Source: Pedobacter nanyangensis
GTDB lineage: Bacteria; Bacteroidota; Bacteroidia; Sphingobacteriales; Sphingobacteriaceae
DNA length: 64,000 bases
Direction: 5' to 3'
Assembly: GCF_003313505.1 (NCBI RefSeq)
Contig: NZ_QMHO01000014.1
Coordinates: forward strand, 32,605 to 96,604
The notes beneath the pieces are model-generated. The model ran no database searches. It saw nothing but the letters and a program-made list of their open reading frames with translations, and was not told the DNA's origin. Positions 8,822-18,841 of this stretch are shown piece by piece (the first letter of the stretch is position 1; every line of letters begins with the position of its first letter). The translations under genes were made by a program, and so were the position numbers.

Positions 8822-9469
8822 CTAGTCGTTATTAATAAAGCTCAAATTGGCATTTACGTACTGAGGCTTTTGAATTTGGGTTTTCATTTTCTTGAAAGTC
8901 TCTGTTGGACCGCTAGTGGCAAAAAGATTCACCAACCATACTGGAATGGCTCCTCCAGGATCAACCTCCAACGTATAATCGATTTGAATGAGGTTTGATT
9001 TTACCGGGGTTAACACCCACTTGCCGTTGGAGTGGTTTACTCGTACGATGTTTTTTTTAACGGGTAAATAACTGGCCTCTGTAGGCCCATTAATGGTTAC
9101 CACTTTGGTTTTGGGATCCTGGCTTACCATTAAGTGCGCTATAAAATCTCTATTGCTCAATGGCCAGGGGATGTCAACTTCTGAATAGTAGTACAATTCT
9201 GAAGGAGAAATTTTTTTAAGCAATGTACTTGATCTGGTACCGTAAACCCACTCTTTGCCCGCATCTACATCCATAATTAAAGCTACCATTTGCGAAAGCC
9301 TGGCCGGCAAACTGCATTTGACTCTTATGCCCTTTAAACCCGAGGAGGAAACTGTTTTGGTATAGATACTTATGCCGTCTTTATTTTTTTTCAGGGTCCA
9401 ATCGGTTTGGGCATATCCCGAATATTGGAAAAAGAAAAGTGCTATGGCAAAGAGCAATCCTTTATACAT
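8822..9469 (-). CDS. Secreted START-domain (lipid-transfer-like) protein
   Basis: The 215-residue protein has a signal peptide (residues 1-20, ending YAQ) and a START-like fold. Recognisable START features are DWTLKKNKDGISIYTK at the start, VDAGKEWV followed by a tyrosine-rich strand LYYYSEVDIPWPLSNRDF, and the closing helix after PVWLVNLFATSGP. START domains bind sterols, phospholipids or other hydrophobic ligands in a deep cavity; in Bacteroidota the secreted forms are uncharacterised. It lies 10 bp after a small membrane-protein gene, which itself follows tsaD by 11 bp, so the three probably form one operon. Confidence 0.82.
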   Translation of the reverse strand: MYKGLLFAIALFFFQYSGYAQTDWTLKKNKDGISIYTKTVSSSGLKGIRVKCSLPARLSQMVALIMDVDAGKEWVYGTRSSTLLKKISPSELYYYSEVDIPWPLSNRDFIAHLMVSQDPKTKVVTINGPTEASYLPVKKNIVRVNHSNGKWVLTPVKSNLIQIDYTLEVDPGGAIPVWLVNLFATSGPTETFKKMKTQIQKPQYVNANLSFINND

Positions 9470-9479
9470 TTCCGTAGGT

Positions 9480-9698
9480 TTATTTAAAACTGGAGGGTTT
9501 AGGAGCCGCTTGCAAGCCTTTTTCTTTTACAAAAGAGGAATCTAGTCTTACAATGGTATACGCTGCTACCACAGCCCCAATCACCAACAACACCAAGCCT
9601 AAATAATTTCTCTTTTTATCTTGTTTAATGGTCCAAATGATAAATATAATTAGCGGTATGGCCAATAAACCAAAAAAGATAAAACTTTCTGTCTGCAT
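9480..9698 (-). CDS. Small membrane protein of unknown function
   Basis: The 72-residue protein has two predicted transmembrane helices (about 5-24 and 33-50) separated by a basic turn, KQDKKRNY, placing that turn in the cytoplasm. The C-terminal tail is short and polar. I recognise no family. It is translationally close to tsaD upstream (11 bp) and the START gene downstream (10 bp), so it is probably a genuine operon member rather than a chance frame. Confidence 0.65.
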   Translation of the reverse strand: MQTESFIFFGLLAIPLIIFIIWTIKQDKKRNYLGLVLLVIGAVVAAYTIVRLDSSFVKEKGLQAAPKPSSFK

Positions 9699-9709
9699 AA
9701 TTTCTAATA

Positions 9710-10711
9710 TTAAAAATTCATTCTGGCCATGGGCGCTACTTCCTGACCAACAAAATCATTTTGTAAAAACTTATGATAGCCTGCAATGGCAATCATTGCG
9801 GCATTATCTGTACAATATTCAAATTTCGGGATAAACACTTCCCAACCCAAACTATCCTTTAAGTCCATTAGGGCATTTCTTAAACCTGAGTTTGCCGAAA
9901 CACCACCTGCAATGGCGATTTGGTTACAATGATACTGTTTAGCTGCCTTTTTGAGTTTATTTAGTAGGATATTGACAATACTGTGTTGTACAGATGCACA
10001 AATATCGGCCAAGTTTTCTTCCACAAAAGAAGGATTGGCCTTTTGGTTATCCCTGATAAAGTAAAGGATAGCGGTTTTAAAACCACTGAAACTATAGTTC
10101 AAATCTTGTATTTGAGGTTCAGGAAATCTATAGGCATGCGGATTACCTTGCCTGGCATATTTATCAATCAGGGGCCCGCCAGGGTAAGGCAGGTTTAATA
10201 TTTTGGCCGTTTTATCGAAAGCTTCGCCCGCAGCATCGTCCAGGGTTTCTCCCACTATTTGCATATCAAAATAATCCTTTACCAATACAATTTGTGTGTG
10301 GCCTCCTGACACCGTTAAGCACAAAAAGGGGAATTTCGGCATCGGGTCATCTATAAAATGAGCCAAAATATGGGCTTGCATGTGGTTCACCGAAATTAAG
10401 GGCAGCCCTAAAGCCAACGCAAAAGATTTAGCAAAAGACACGCCTACCAACAGTGAGCCTAACAATCCGGGACCCTGCGTAAAAGCAACTCCATCAAGTT
10501 GTTTTTTCTCAATTTGGGCAATGGCCAAAGCTTGCTGTACTGCGGGTACAATATTCTGTTGGTGCACCCTGGATGCCAGCTCGGGAATTACCCCTCCATA
10601 ATTTTCATGAATTGTTTGGTTTGCAATAACATTGGCAGTAATTTTGCCGTTATCACAAATGGCAACCGAAGTTTCGTCGCAGGATGACTCTATAGCTAGG
10701 ATGACAGGCAC
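9710..10711 (-). CDS. tsaD: tRNA N6-adenosine threonylcarbamoyltransferase
   Basis: TsaD transfers the threonylcarbamoyl group to A37 of ANN-decoding tRNAs, working with TsaB, TsaC and TsaE. The 333-residue protein shows the ASKHA nucleotide-binding signature (ILAIESSCDETS at the N terminus), the metal-binding histidines in NHMQAHILAH, the SGGHTQ motif and the C-terminal GGVSANSGLR. It is full length. It is the first gene of a likely three-gene operon and is divergent from the TamB-like gene, with very little room between them for two promoters. Confidence 0.96.
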   Translation of the reverse strand: MPVILAIESSCDETSVAICDNGKITANVIANQTIHENYGGVIPELASRVHQQNIVPAVQQALAIAQIEKKQLDGVAFTQGPGLLGSLLVGVSFAKSFALALGLPLISVNHMQAHILAHFIDDPMPKFPFLCLTVSGGHTQIVLVKDYFDMQIVGETLDDAAGEAFDKTAKILNLPYPGGPLIDKYARQGNPHAYRFPEPQIQDLNYSFSGFKTAILYFIRDNQKANPSFVEENLADICASVQHSIVNILLNKLKKAAKQYHCNQIAIAGGVSANSGLRNALMDLKDSLGWEVFIPKFEYCTDNAAMIAIAGYHKFLQNDFVGQEVAPMARMNF

Positions 10712-10737
10712 TGATAAGATATTTAAGCTGCAAAATT

Positions 10738-13700
10738 ATTAAAAAACTATTAAAAATACTTCTATGGATTATCGCTTCAATCATTATTTTGATTGCGGGC
10801 GTTCTTTTTTCCCTACAGTTTAAGCCTGTACAAACCTTTGTAGCCAAAAAAGCAGCAAATTATCTTTCCAAAGAATTAAAAACAACTGTTCGCATTGGGG
10901 GGCTATATGTGAAGCCTTTCAAATCAGTGGTACTGGAAGATTTACTGGTGTTGGACCTGCATAAGGATACCTTGGCCCATTTCCCTAAATTTTTGGTAGA
11001 TATTGATCGCTTTTCGCTTAAAGAAAGAATTTTAGATATCAACACCGTTCAGCTTAATAATGGCACTTTCTTTTTAAAGGACCAAATGGATGGCAATTCC
11101 AATCTTGATTTTATCATTGATTATTTTGACAGCCCGGCGCCCAAAAAACCATCCAAGAAGAAAAAGTTCGAAATTCTTTTTGATCGCATCATCCTCAACA
11201 ACCTCCATTTCAAGTACAAAAACCTTAAGCGCAACGAAAAGGAAGAAGGCGTTAACTTTGACGATATTGATGTAACCGAAATGAATGGCATTTTTGAGGG
11301 ACTCAACACGAAAGACCATCTCATTCAAACCAATATCAAAAACTTAACCCTAAAGGAAAAGAGTGGTTTCTATCTTAAAAATTTAAGTGCCTTTACTACC
11401 GTTGACAGCAACGCCATTGAGCTTAAAAATTTAATGTTGGTTACCGCAAAAACCCGCCTTACGGATTATTACCAAATGAAGTTCAAAAGTTTTAGAGACT
11501 TTAAGGATTTCGAGAACAAGGTTAGGATGAAGGCCAATTTCAAGAATAGCCATATTTCCTCAAGTGATGTGGCGTTTTTTGCTCCCGCCCTGAAAAAAAT
11601 GAAGCTTGATGTTGAGGTGGACGGGCAAATTACCGGCCTGGTGAACAACCTACGGGCCAAAAAGCTGTCGGTAAAAGCTGGCCGGGCTACTTACGTGAAG
11701 GGCGATTTCAATTTACAAGGGCTCCCCAATTGGGACGAAACCTTTTTGGACATGAAGATTGAACTTGCGGGCACCAACAAAAAGGACCTGGACGAAATAT
11801 TGACCGACCTTACGGGTAAACGCGTAAAGGCTATCCCCGAAATTGTCAACAAGTTTGGCAATATCAATTTTAATGGGCATTTCACCGGATTTCAGAATGA
11901 TTTTATCGCCTACGGCGAATTTAAAACCAAACTGGGCCGCTTACAATCGGATGTGAACATGAAGATTGACAAACAGGGCATTCCTTCTTATACCGGAAAT
12001 GTAAAAACCTACGATTTCCATATTGGCGATTTGATCAACGAAAAGCTGTTGGGCAGAATTACCTCTGAACTTTACATCAAAGGACGTGGCACGGAAATCA
12101 AGGAATTGAACGAAGAACTGAAGGGCCAAATCAGCTACCTTGATTTTAAAGGCTATAGGTACAGAAACATCAATATCAACGGCACTTTCCAAAAGAAGTT
12201 TTTTGATGGCAGCCTAAAAATCAATGACAAAAACGTACAACTGGATTTTGATGGCGGGGTAAACCTTAACCCTAAATTACCTGTTTTTAACTTTAAGGCC
12301 AACATTAGGAACGCAAAGCTGAAAACGTTAAAGCTTTATAAGGACTCCTTAAAGGTTGATGCTGTTTTCAGCACCAATTTTTCGGGAACTAACCTTGACA
12401 ACCTGCAAGGCCGTTTATTATTACAGGAAATAACACTGAACAATTTAAGGGGCATCTACAAAGTCGATTCCGTATTTCTGAGCGCTAGGGGGACAGGTAT
12501 GGATAGGAGCTTGAACATCTATTCGGACATCCTAGAGGCGGGCATAAAAGGGCAATATGATCTGGCAACCATTGTTTCATACTTTAAAACCATTGGAAAA
12601 ACCTATATCCCATCACTCAAAACGCAGATTGTTAACTATAAGACCCAGGTTTTTGATTTCAGGTTGAAAATTAAGGATTTTGAGCCCATTGCAGAGCTGA
12701 TTTCTCCTGGCCTGGAAATTGACCAGGAATCGGTATTGACGGGATCTTTTGATTCGAGGAACAACAAAGCTACCTTTGGAGGCATTGTACGACGGTTAAA
12801 GTATAAGGGCATTGTGGCCAACAACATCATTATAGACCAAAATACCTCGCCACAACAGCTCACAGCCATTATTTCGTCTGATAGGGTTGATCTTAACGAC
12901 AGCCTTTATATCAAAAACATCAATATTTCGAACATTTTAAGGAACGACAGCCTTTCGCTCAACGTTAAACTGTCCAACGCCGACGACGCCAACCAGCTTG
13001 ACCTTAACGGCCTGGTAGAGTTTGCCCCCGATACGGCCAACATCAGCATCCTGCCGTCCAGTCTTAAAATTAACCGTGAGGATTGGAACATCGAGGACAA
13101 AGTACAAATTAGCTTTAATGGCGGAAAAACGAAGATAGAGAATTTCTCGCTGAGCAACGGCAAACAGGACCTGAGGATTGACGGTGTAGTTTCCAACGAT
13201 CCCACCGATGCCCTTTTTGTGGTACTCGAAAATTTCGACCTTAAAACCATCAATCCCTTTGTAAAAAGTACAGGCATTAGTTTTGCCGGTATTGCCAATG
13301 GGAAAACCAAAATAAATAGTGTGCTTAAGTCGCCGCAGGTTACCGATAGCTTACACATTGATTCCCTGAGCTTCAACAATACGTATATTGGTAGTTTAAC
13401 AGACACTTCATCATTTAACAGTACCAGTAAACTGGTTAATGTTTACACCAAAATTAAGGCCAGCAACAGGGAAACTTTTAACATCACCGGAAACCTGGAC
13501 CTTGAGCAGAAACAGATTGATCTTAGGGTAAAACTTGATGCAAGCGAGTTGGCTATCCTTACGCCTTTTGTTAATAAATTAGTATCCAACCTTAAAGGTA
13601 AGGTAACTGCCGACTTAACTGTAAAAGGGCCTTTTGACCAACCTTTGATTAACGGCGACATCGAACTTGACAAAGCCCAGGTGACGGTAAACTACCTAAA

Positions 13701-15186
13701 AACCACCTATTTGATTGATGACCAGGTTTCGGTAGAAAATAGCTCCATAGCCTTGAAGGATCTTGTACTGAAGGATTTGGAAGGGCATAGCGGAACTGCC
13801 AACGGAACGGTTGACCTGAAAAACATTGACAACCCGGACATACAGGTTGAGTTACAGGCCAATGGTTTGATGGCTTTAAATACGACTTCAAAAGACAATG
13901 CGATTTACTTTGGCAAGGCTTATGGAACTGGAAGATTTTCGTTCAGAGGGCCTACCAATGACATGTTTATCGACATTAATGCCAAAACGGAAAAAGGAAC
14001 TGTATTTAATTTGCCTTTAAACAGTTCTGAAACCATCACGGATAAGGATTTCATTACCTTTGTGAGTAAAGATACCACCAAGGTTGTTAAAAAACTTAGT
14101 GGCTTTGAAGGGCTGAGCATGCGCTTTAGGTTATCGGTTGACCCCAGTACCACGGTTAACATTTACACCATATTGGGCAAGCTTAGCGGTACCGGCAATG
14201 CAGATTTGGAACTGAACATTACCAAGGTGGGTGATTTTGAGATGAAGGGCGATTACATTATCGAAAGCGGTGTTTTTGATTTTACAGCCAGGGAGGTGAT
14301 CAACAAAAGGTTTGATATTAGACAGGGCGGAACGATCAGATGGACCGGAAATCCGGTAAATGCGCAAATCAACCTTAAAGCTATTTATACGCTTAGGGCG
14401 GCACTTGGCGACCTGTACCGTGCGGCAAACCGCGATGGAAGCAGCAATGCCACGCAAACTGCCCAAACGGAAGTAGAAATGGGCTTGACGGGCCTGCTAA
14501 TGCAACCTGATATTAAACTCGATATCTTTTTCCCGGCTAACCCTGCCATTAAAGAGGAGCTGCAATCTTACTTCAACGATGGAAACAACCTTAATACCCA
14601 AGCGCTCAGCTTGATCATTCAGCGTAGGTTTGCCCCGGGAACGGGCTCCGAAAATCTTAGTCAGCAGCTTGGCTCCGTAGGAACGGGTACGGCTACGGAT
14701 TTGATTTTCAACCAGCTGAACAATGTACTTTCTAGCTTAAACCTCAATTTTGTGGACATCAACATCCGCTCATTTAATGAGGCCAGTGCTTCATTTAAAT
14801 TTTTTAATGATCGAATTATCGTAAACGCCGGTATCACCGACATCAGCAAAAGCTCTATTGATAACTCCATTGGTTTTAGAAATGAAGTGGGCCGCGAGGT
14901 AGAAATTTTAGGCCTGATTAAGAAAGATGGCAGTTTGGTAGGAAAAATAGCCAATAAACCGCCAACCATACAGAGCATTTTTGCCAACCCTGGTATCAAT
15001 CCATACCAGAACATTACTTCGATAGGTTTAATCTACAACCAGCAATTTGATACTTTTACAGAACTGCTTCAGAAAATTTCAGGCAAATATCGCCGTGAGC
15101 AAAAAAGAAAAGAGGCTGAGAAGGAAAAACAGCGTTTGGATAATGAAGCGATTTTGAGGGAGAAAAAGAAGTCGCAGAAGAAATAG
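10738..15186 (+). CDS. Very large TamB/DUF490-family translocation and assembly protein
   Basis: About 1480 residues: one N-terminal membrane helix followed by a very long beta-rich repetitive region and a C-terminal TamB (DUF490) domain, recognisable by GTGNADLELNITKVGDFEMKG-like strands and FDIRQGGTIRWTGNP near residues 1150-1210. TamB-like proteins form a groove from inner to outer membrane and take part in outer-membrane protein or phospholipid delivery. The start is odd: no ATG precedes the membrane helix. A TTG at 10789 would cut the helix in half, while in-frame codons from 10738 (ATT AAA AAA CTA) give the normal IKKLLKILLWIIAS anchor. I therefore place the start at the ATT at 10738, with the TTG as fallback. 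The last 40 residues are a Lys/Glu-rich helix. Confidence 0.85.
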   Translation: MKKLLKILLWIIASIIILIAGVLFSLQFKPVQTFVAKKAANYLSKELKTTVRIGGLYVKPFKSVVLEDLLVLDLHKDTLAHFPKFLVDIDRFSLKERILDINTVQLNNGTFFLKDQMDGNSNLDFIIDYFDSPAPKKPSKKKKFEILFDRIILNNLHFKYKNLKRNEKEEGVNFDDIDVTEMNGIFEGLNTKDHLIQTNIKNLTLKEKSGFYLKNLSAFTTVDSNAIELKNLMLVTAKTRLTDYYQMKFKSFRDFKDFENKVRMKANFKNSHISSSDVAFFAPALKKMKLDVEVDGQITGLVNNLRAKKLSVKAGRATYVKGDFNLQGLPNWDETFLDMKIELAGTNKKDLDEILTDLTGKRVKAIPEIVNKFGNINFNGHFTGFQNDFIAYGEFKTKLGRLQSDVNMKIDKQGIPSYTGNVKTYDFHIGDLINEKLLGRITSELYIKGRGTEIKELNEELKGQISYLDFKGYRYRNININGTFQKKFFDGSLKINDKNVQLDFDGGVNLNPKLPVFNFKANIRNAKLKTLKLYKDSLKVDAVFSTNFSGTNLDNLQGRLLLQEITLNNLRGIYKVDSVFLSARGTGMDRSLNIYSDILEAGIKGQYDLATIVSYFKTIGKTYIPSLKTQIVNYKTQVFDFRLKIKDFEPIAELISPGLEIDQESVLTGSFDSRNNKATFGGIVRRLKYKGIVANNIIIDQNTSPQQLTAIISSDRVDLNDSLYIKNINISNILRNDSLSLNVKLSNADDANQLDLNGLVEFAPDTANISILPSSLKINREDWNIEDKVQISFNGGKTKIENFSLSNGKQDLRIDGVVSNDPTDALFVVLENFDLKTINPFVKSTGISFAGIANGKTKINSVLKSPQVTDSLHIDSLSFNNTYIGSLTDTSSFNSTSKLVNVYTKIKASNRETFNITGNLDLEQKQIDLRVKLDASELAILTPFVNKLVSNLKGKVTADLTVKGPFDQPLINGDIELDKAQVTVNYLKTTYLIDDQVSVENSSIALKDLVLKDLEGHSGTANGTVDLKNIDNPDIQVELQANGLMALNTTSKDNAIYFGKAYGTGRFSFRGPTNDMFIDINAKTEKGTVFNLPLNSSETITDKDFITFVSKDTTKVVKKLSGFEGLSMRFRLSVDPSTTVNIYTILGKLSGTGNADLELNITKVGDFEMKGDYIIESGVFDFTAREVINKRFDIRQGGTIRWTGNPVNAQINLKAIYTLRAALGDLYRAANRDGSSNATQTAQTEVEMGLTGLLMQPDIKLDIFFPANPAIKEELQSYFNDGNNLNTQALSLIIQRRFAPGTGSENLSQQLGSVGTGTATDLIFNQLNNVLSSLNLNFVDINIRSFNEASASFKFFNDRIIVNAGITDISKSSIDNSIGFRNEVGREVEILGLIKKDGSLVGKIANKPPTIQSIFANPGINPYQNITSIGLIYNQQFDTFTELLQKISGKYRREQKRKEAEKEKQRLDNEAILREKKKSQKK

Positions 15187-15315
15187 TTTTTATTACTTTA
15201 GACATTTTAGCTTTTTGAACCCATAAGAGATTAAGGGACATTAAGTTTCCCTTATAGTTCAATGCCTTAATTTTCTTAGTTCCTTAATGTTTATTGATAA
15301 ATAGAATATGCGGCA

Positions 15316-15350
15316 ATAAAAAAGCCAGAAGCATTTGGCCCTGGCTTTCA
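15316..15350 (-). terminator. Terminator downstream of ribBA
   Basis: On the minus strand AAAGCCAG pairs with CTGGCTTT (plus-strand 15341-15348 and 15321-15328) around a 12-nt loop, followed by TTTTTTATTG. It lies about 20 bp past the ribBA stop. Confidence 0.82.
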
Positions 15351-15367
15351 TTAAGCTTATATCGTTA

Positions 15368-16579
15368 CTATCCTTTTAGGATATGGTGCCCCATCTTGTC
15401 TCTTTTAGTGATCAAATAGGATTCGTTATGTTTATTGCTTTCTATCTCTATTGGGATATTTTCTACAATTTCCAAGCCGTAGCCAATTAATCCGGCTCTT
15501 TTAGTGGGATTGTTAGACATCAATTTCATTTTGGTGATACCTTGTGCCCTTAAAATCTGCGCACCTACGCCGTAATCACGTTCGTCGCCTTTAAAGCCCA
15601 ATTGTATATTGGCTTCTACGGTATCCAAACCTGCATCCTGAAGGTTATACGCATGAAGTTTGTTTACCAAGCCAATACCTCTACCCTCTTGGTTCATATA
15701 AACGATTAGGCCCTTGCCTTCCTGTTCTATCATTTGCATAGCTTTATGCAATTGCGGTCCGCAATCGCAACGGCATGAGCCAAAAATATCGCCCGTTACA
15801 CATGAGCTGTGAATACGGGTGAGCACAGGTTCACCCGCTTGCCATTCGCCTTTGGAAATGGCCATATGGGTTGCACCGTTGCTTAATTGGGTATAGGCAG
15901 TCATCTTAAAATCGCCCCATTGCGTAGGCAAGTTTACGGTTACCTCTTCTTTAATCAAGCTTTCAGCAGCCAAGCGATAGCTGATCAGATCTTTGATGGA
16001 TATAATTTTTAGGCCGTGCTGTTTGGCAGTCACCATCAAATCAGGCAAACGTGCCATGGTGCCATCTTCATTCATGATTTCGACCAATACGCCAGCCGGC
16101 TCAAAACCTGCTAAACGAGCAATATCAATAGTGGCTTCCGTATGGCCTGTTCTGCGCAGCACTCCTTCTTTTCTGGCTCTTAACGGAAAAATATGGCCTG
16201 GTCTGCCTAAATCTTCAGGTTTAGTTGCCGGATCAATTAACGCCTGCACCGTTTTAGCCCTATCATGCGCAGAGATACCGGTTGTACAACCATGCCCAAT
16301 CAGATCAACCGAAACGGTGAAAGGAGTTTGGTGCAAAACGGTATTGTTCTGTACCATAAGGTTGAGTTCCAGTTTATCACAAAGCTCTTCAATTAATGGA
16401 GCGCAAATTAACCCACGTCCGTATTTGGACATGAAATTAATCACTTCTGGTGTTACGTTTCTAGCCGCGGTTACAAAGTCGCCTTCATTTTCACGGTCTT
16501 CATCATCAACTACTATGATAATTTTGCCTGCCCTAATATCGGCCAGTGCTTCTTCTATGGTATTTAATTTAATCTCCAT
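15368..16579 (-). CDS. ribBA: Bifunctional DHBP synthase / GTP cyclohydrolase II
   Basis: This enzyme makes both early riboflavin precursors. The N-terminal half (RibB) has VVDDEDRENEGD and the conserved GRPGHIFPL; the C-terminal half (RibA) has the zinc site GDIFGSCRCDCGPQ and NQEGRGIGL. The ATG at 16579 (MEIKLNTIEEALADI) gives 403 residues, the normal length. A longer frame begins at 16639, but a TACCTTTG -7-like box on the minus strand (16629-16636) lies inside that extension, supporting the shorter start and a leader of about 45 nt. No FMN riboswitch fits in the gap to the upstream gene. Confidence 0.96.
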   Translation of the reverse strand: MEIKLNTIEEALADIRAGKIIIVVDDEDRENEGDFVTAARNVTPEVINFMSKYGRGLICAPLIEELCDKLELNLMVQNNTVLHQTPFTVSVDLIGHGCTTGISAHDRAKTVQALIDPATKPEDLGRPGHIFPLRARKEGVLRRTGHTEATIDIARLAGFEPAGVLVEIMNEDGTMARLPDLMVTAKQHGLKIISIKDLISYRLAAESLIKEEVTVNLPTQWGDFKMTAYTQLSNGATHMAISKGEWQAGEPVLTRIHSSCVTGDIFGSCRCDCGPQLHKAMQMIEQEGKGLIVYMNQEGRGIGLVNKLHAYNLQDAGLDTVEANIQLGFKGDERDYGVGAQILRAQGITKMKLMSNNPTKRAGLIGYGLEIVENIPIEIESNKHNESYLITKRDKMGHHILKG

Positions 16580-16708
16580 TTTGGCAAATAACAAAATGAA
16601 TGGGTTTTCCCCACTTTTAATTTGTGTACAAAGGTACAACCTTTAAGGGCAATTATTGTAGGTAATTATCATTATGACGTAAGAATTGTTGGGGAGTTGA
16701 GCAATGGT

Positions 16709-18196
16709 TTAGGATACCTGTGCTACTTTTTCACTTCCGTCTTTTTTCTTTCTTTTAAAGAATCCCAGGACCAACTGCTTATAGTAATCTATATCGAATA
16801 GGGCAGAGTCAACCGTTGCTTTATAGGTAAGGAACGCTCCTATTGGTGTAAGGATAATCACTGCCATCCACATTCCAAATACGGGGTCCAGCGAACCTTC
16901 CTTGGCTGATTTTTCGGCAACGGTAGAGATGATATGGTAAAACAGGAAGAAAATCACTGCGATGACCACTGGCAGCCCTAATCCGCCTTTTCTAATAATA
17001 GCTCCCAATGGGGCGCCAATGAAAAACAGCAACAAGCACGAAACGGCCAGGGTATATTTGCGTTGATACTCAATTTGAGCTCTTAGAATTTCCTTGGTTC
17101 TAAACTCATACTCCGGCAATTGGCCGCTAATGGTTTGCTTTAGTGCATCAACCTGATCGTAGGCGCTTTGCAAAACCTGCGGTTGTTGGTCTTTTGGAAC
17201 AATATTCAGGATACTGCCTTTGATAACCTTGGGTGGTGTTTTAATTTTGGTATAGCCTTTCACATAGCTAATCTGTTTAAAATAATAGCCGGCGTTTTTC
17301 TGAAGGTTTTCAGTTACGCTATCCAAGCTTTTGCTCAGGGAATCTTTTCGATGCAACAATTCCTTTCGGTTTAGCATGGGGGCATTGTTTTTGAAATTTT
17401 CCTCCTGGGTGCGGGTCATATCCTTAAAACTGCTGAAATCAAATTTCACTTCCGTTTGTTTAAAACGCATCCGTGTAAGGGTTTGGCGAGGGTTATAGGT
17501 GCCATGATTAGTAGCTGCTTCCTGATAGCGCACCCCATTAACCAAATTGAGCACCATGTAATTACCATCAGAGGTTTTTGACATCTTTCCTTTCTCGGCC
17601 ATAATAATCTGCGGAACGCCATTGCTGCCATTATGTTCATAAATCATAATGCCATAAAGTGAATCGATAGCGCCCTCTCCTTTTCTTTCCACACGCATGG
17701 AATAGCCTGGGATGCTGTTATTAAAAACGCCTGGTTTAATTAAAAATGAAAGTTTTTTATTACGTACGTCCCATAGCAAAGAGCCATATTTGAGGTTGGC
17801 TTTGGGCAACATATAATCGGAAAAGAAGAAAGATGCCACGGCCAATCCTATAATGAGCACCAAAAGTGGCTGCATGGCTTTTCTGAGGGAAACTCCTGCA
17901 GACTTGATGGCTACCAATTCGTAATTTTCGCCCAAGTTACCAAAGGTCATAATTGACGAGAGCAGGATGGCCAGCGGCAACGCCATGGCAACGTTTGAGG
18001 CTGAAGCGTACATCATCAGCTCGGCAATTACATACCATTCAAACCCCTTGCCTATCAAATCGTCGACGTACTTGAACAAAAAGAACATCAACAGGATAAA
18101 CATCACAATAAAGAATGTGACAGCAAAGGGCCTTATAAATGCCTTAATAAGCAGTAAATGGATCTTTTTCAATGATGCAAAGATAGGCAATGCCAA
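16709..18196 (-). CDS. LptF/LptG-family permease of the LPS export ABC transporter
   Basis: This 495-residue YjgP/YjgQ-family protein has the standard layout: two to three N-terminal membrane helices (including TFFIVMFILLMFFLFKYVDD and the next pair), a large periplasmic beta-jellyroll (about residues 145-355), and three C-terminal helices. LptF/G proteins form the membrane core that lifts LPS into the periplasmic bridge together with LptB. Length is above the 360-residue average because of an inserted helical segment with repeated KDSLSKSLDS-like heptads, common in Bacteroidota members. The gene precedes ribBA on the same strand with a 129-bp gap. Which of LptF or LptG it is cannot be settled from sequence alone. 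Confidence 0.88.
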   Translation of the reverse strand: MALPIFASLKKIHLLLIKAFIRPFAVTFFIVMFILLMFFLFKYVDDLIGKGFEWYVIAELMMYASASNVAMALPLAILLSSIMTFGNLGENYELVAIKSAGVSLRKAMQPLLVLIIGLAVASFFFSDYMLPKANLKYGSLLWDVRNKKLSFLIKPGVFNNSIPGYSMRVERKGEGAIDSLYGIMIYEHNGSNGVPQIIMAEKGKMSKTSDGNYMVLNLVNGVRYQEAATNHGTYNPRQTLTRMRFKQTEVKFDFSSFKDMTRTQEENFKNNAPMLNRKELLHRKDSLSKSLDSVTENLQKNAGYYFKQISYVKGYTKIKTPPKVIKGSILNIVPKDQQPQVLQSAYDQVDALKQTISGQLPEYEFRTKEILRAQIEYQRKYTLAVSCLLLFFIGAPLGAIIRKGGLGLPVVIAVIFFLFYHIISTVAEKSAKEGSLDPVFGMWMAVIILTPIGAFLTYKATVDSALFDIDYYKQLVLGFFKRKKKDGSEKVAQVS

Positions 18197-18265
18197 TGAG
18201 AAAGTAATAAAATTTAGCTTGCGTTAACGGTTAAAAGTAGCGCTAAATTTTTTCCGACAGTTTGG

Positions 18266-18646
18266 TTAGGCGCCCAAAACGCTCAGCAAGTAGGTGATCT
18301 GATTATCCCATATTTGCTTTCTTTCCTGCAAGGTTTCCTCGGTAGCAAAGTCGGTAATGGCTAGTGCCACATCGTTAGTAAGCTCATCCTGGATAATTTC
18401 CATTTCGAAATAGCAATAAGGTTCGTCATCAACCCACTTAAACTTTACCAGTTTATTTTCTTTGGCGCTAATGAGTTTGGCTTTCTGCACTTCCCCATCC
18501 CAGGTAAAAGTATAGGTTTGGTCTCTAAAAACTACATCGTCGGCAAACCACTGCGCTAAACCGTTGGGCTCGCTTATAAAGCTGTATAGTATGCGTGGAG
18601 ATGACCTTATAGCATATTCTAATGTAAATTTTTTCTTTTCTGACAT
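18266..18646 (-). CDS. START-like / AHSA1-type domain protein
   Basis: This is a 126-residue soluble protein with a single SRPBCC-type fold: an N-terminal strand (KKFTLEYAIRSSPRILYSFI), the FISEPNGLAQWFADDV helix typical of the family, and a C-terminal amphipathic helix. It has no signal peptide, so it is cytoplasmic. Closely similar proteins are conserved next to the LptF/G and ribBA genes in Sphingobacteriaceae as far as I recall. The ligand is unknown. Confidence 0.8.
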   Translation of the reverse strand: MSEKKKFTLEYAIRSSPRILYSFISEPNGLAQWFADDVVFRDQTYTFTWDGEVQKAKLISAKENKLVKFKWVDDEPYCYFEMEIIQDELTNDVALAITDFATEETLQERKQIWDNQITYLLSVLGA

Positions 18647-18841
18647 CCTTACTTCTATTTTTTTGCTTTTCTATTTTTTCTAAAGAAAAGTATTTTCTTT
18701 TATAAATGCAAAGTTTTAGAAAATAAGTGATTTTTATTTTCCAAGTGCTACTTAACGGCTTTGCGCATGGGCTTACTAAATTTGGAAATCCTTAAAAAAC
18801 AGCACTCTCCAATAAATAAAAAACCTTTTTCAATATTTTTC

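Noticed and set aside
15993..16646. A 217-codon plus-strand frame opposite ribBA.
   Set aside because: It is antisense to a certain ribBA gene and has no recognisable domain.
16580..16708. Possible FMN riboswitch upstream of ribBA.
   Set aside because: The gap is too short and lacks the conserved RFN words.
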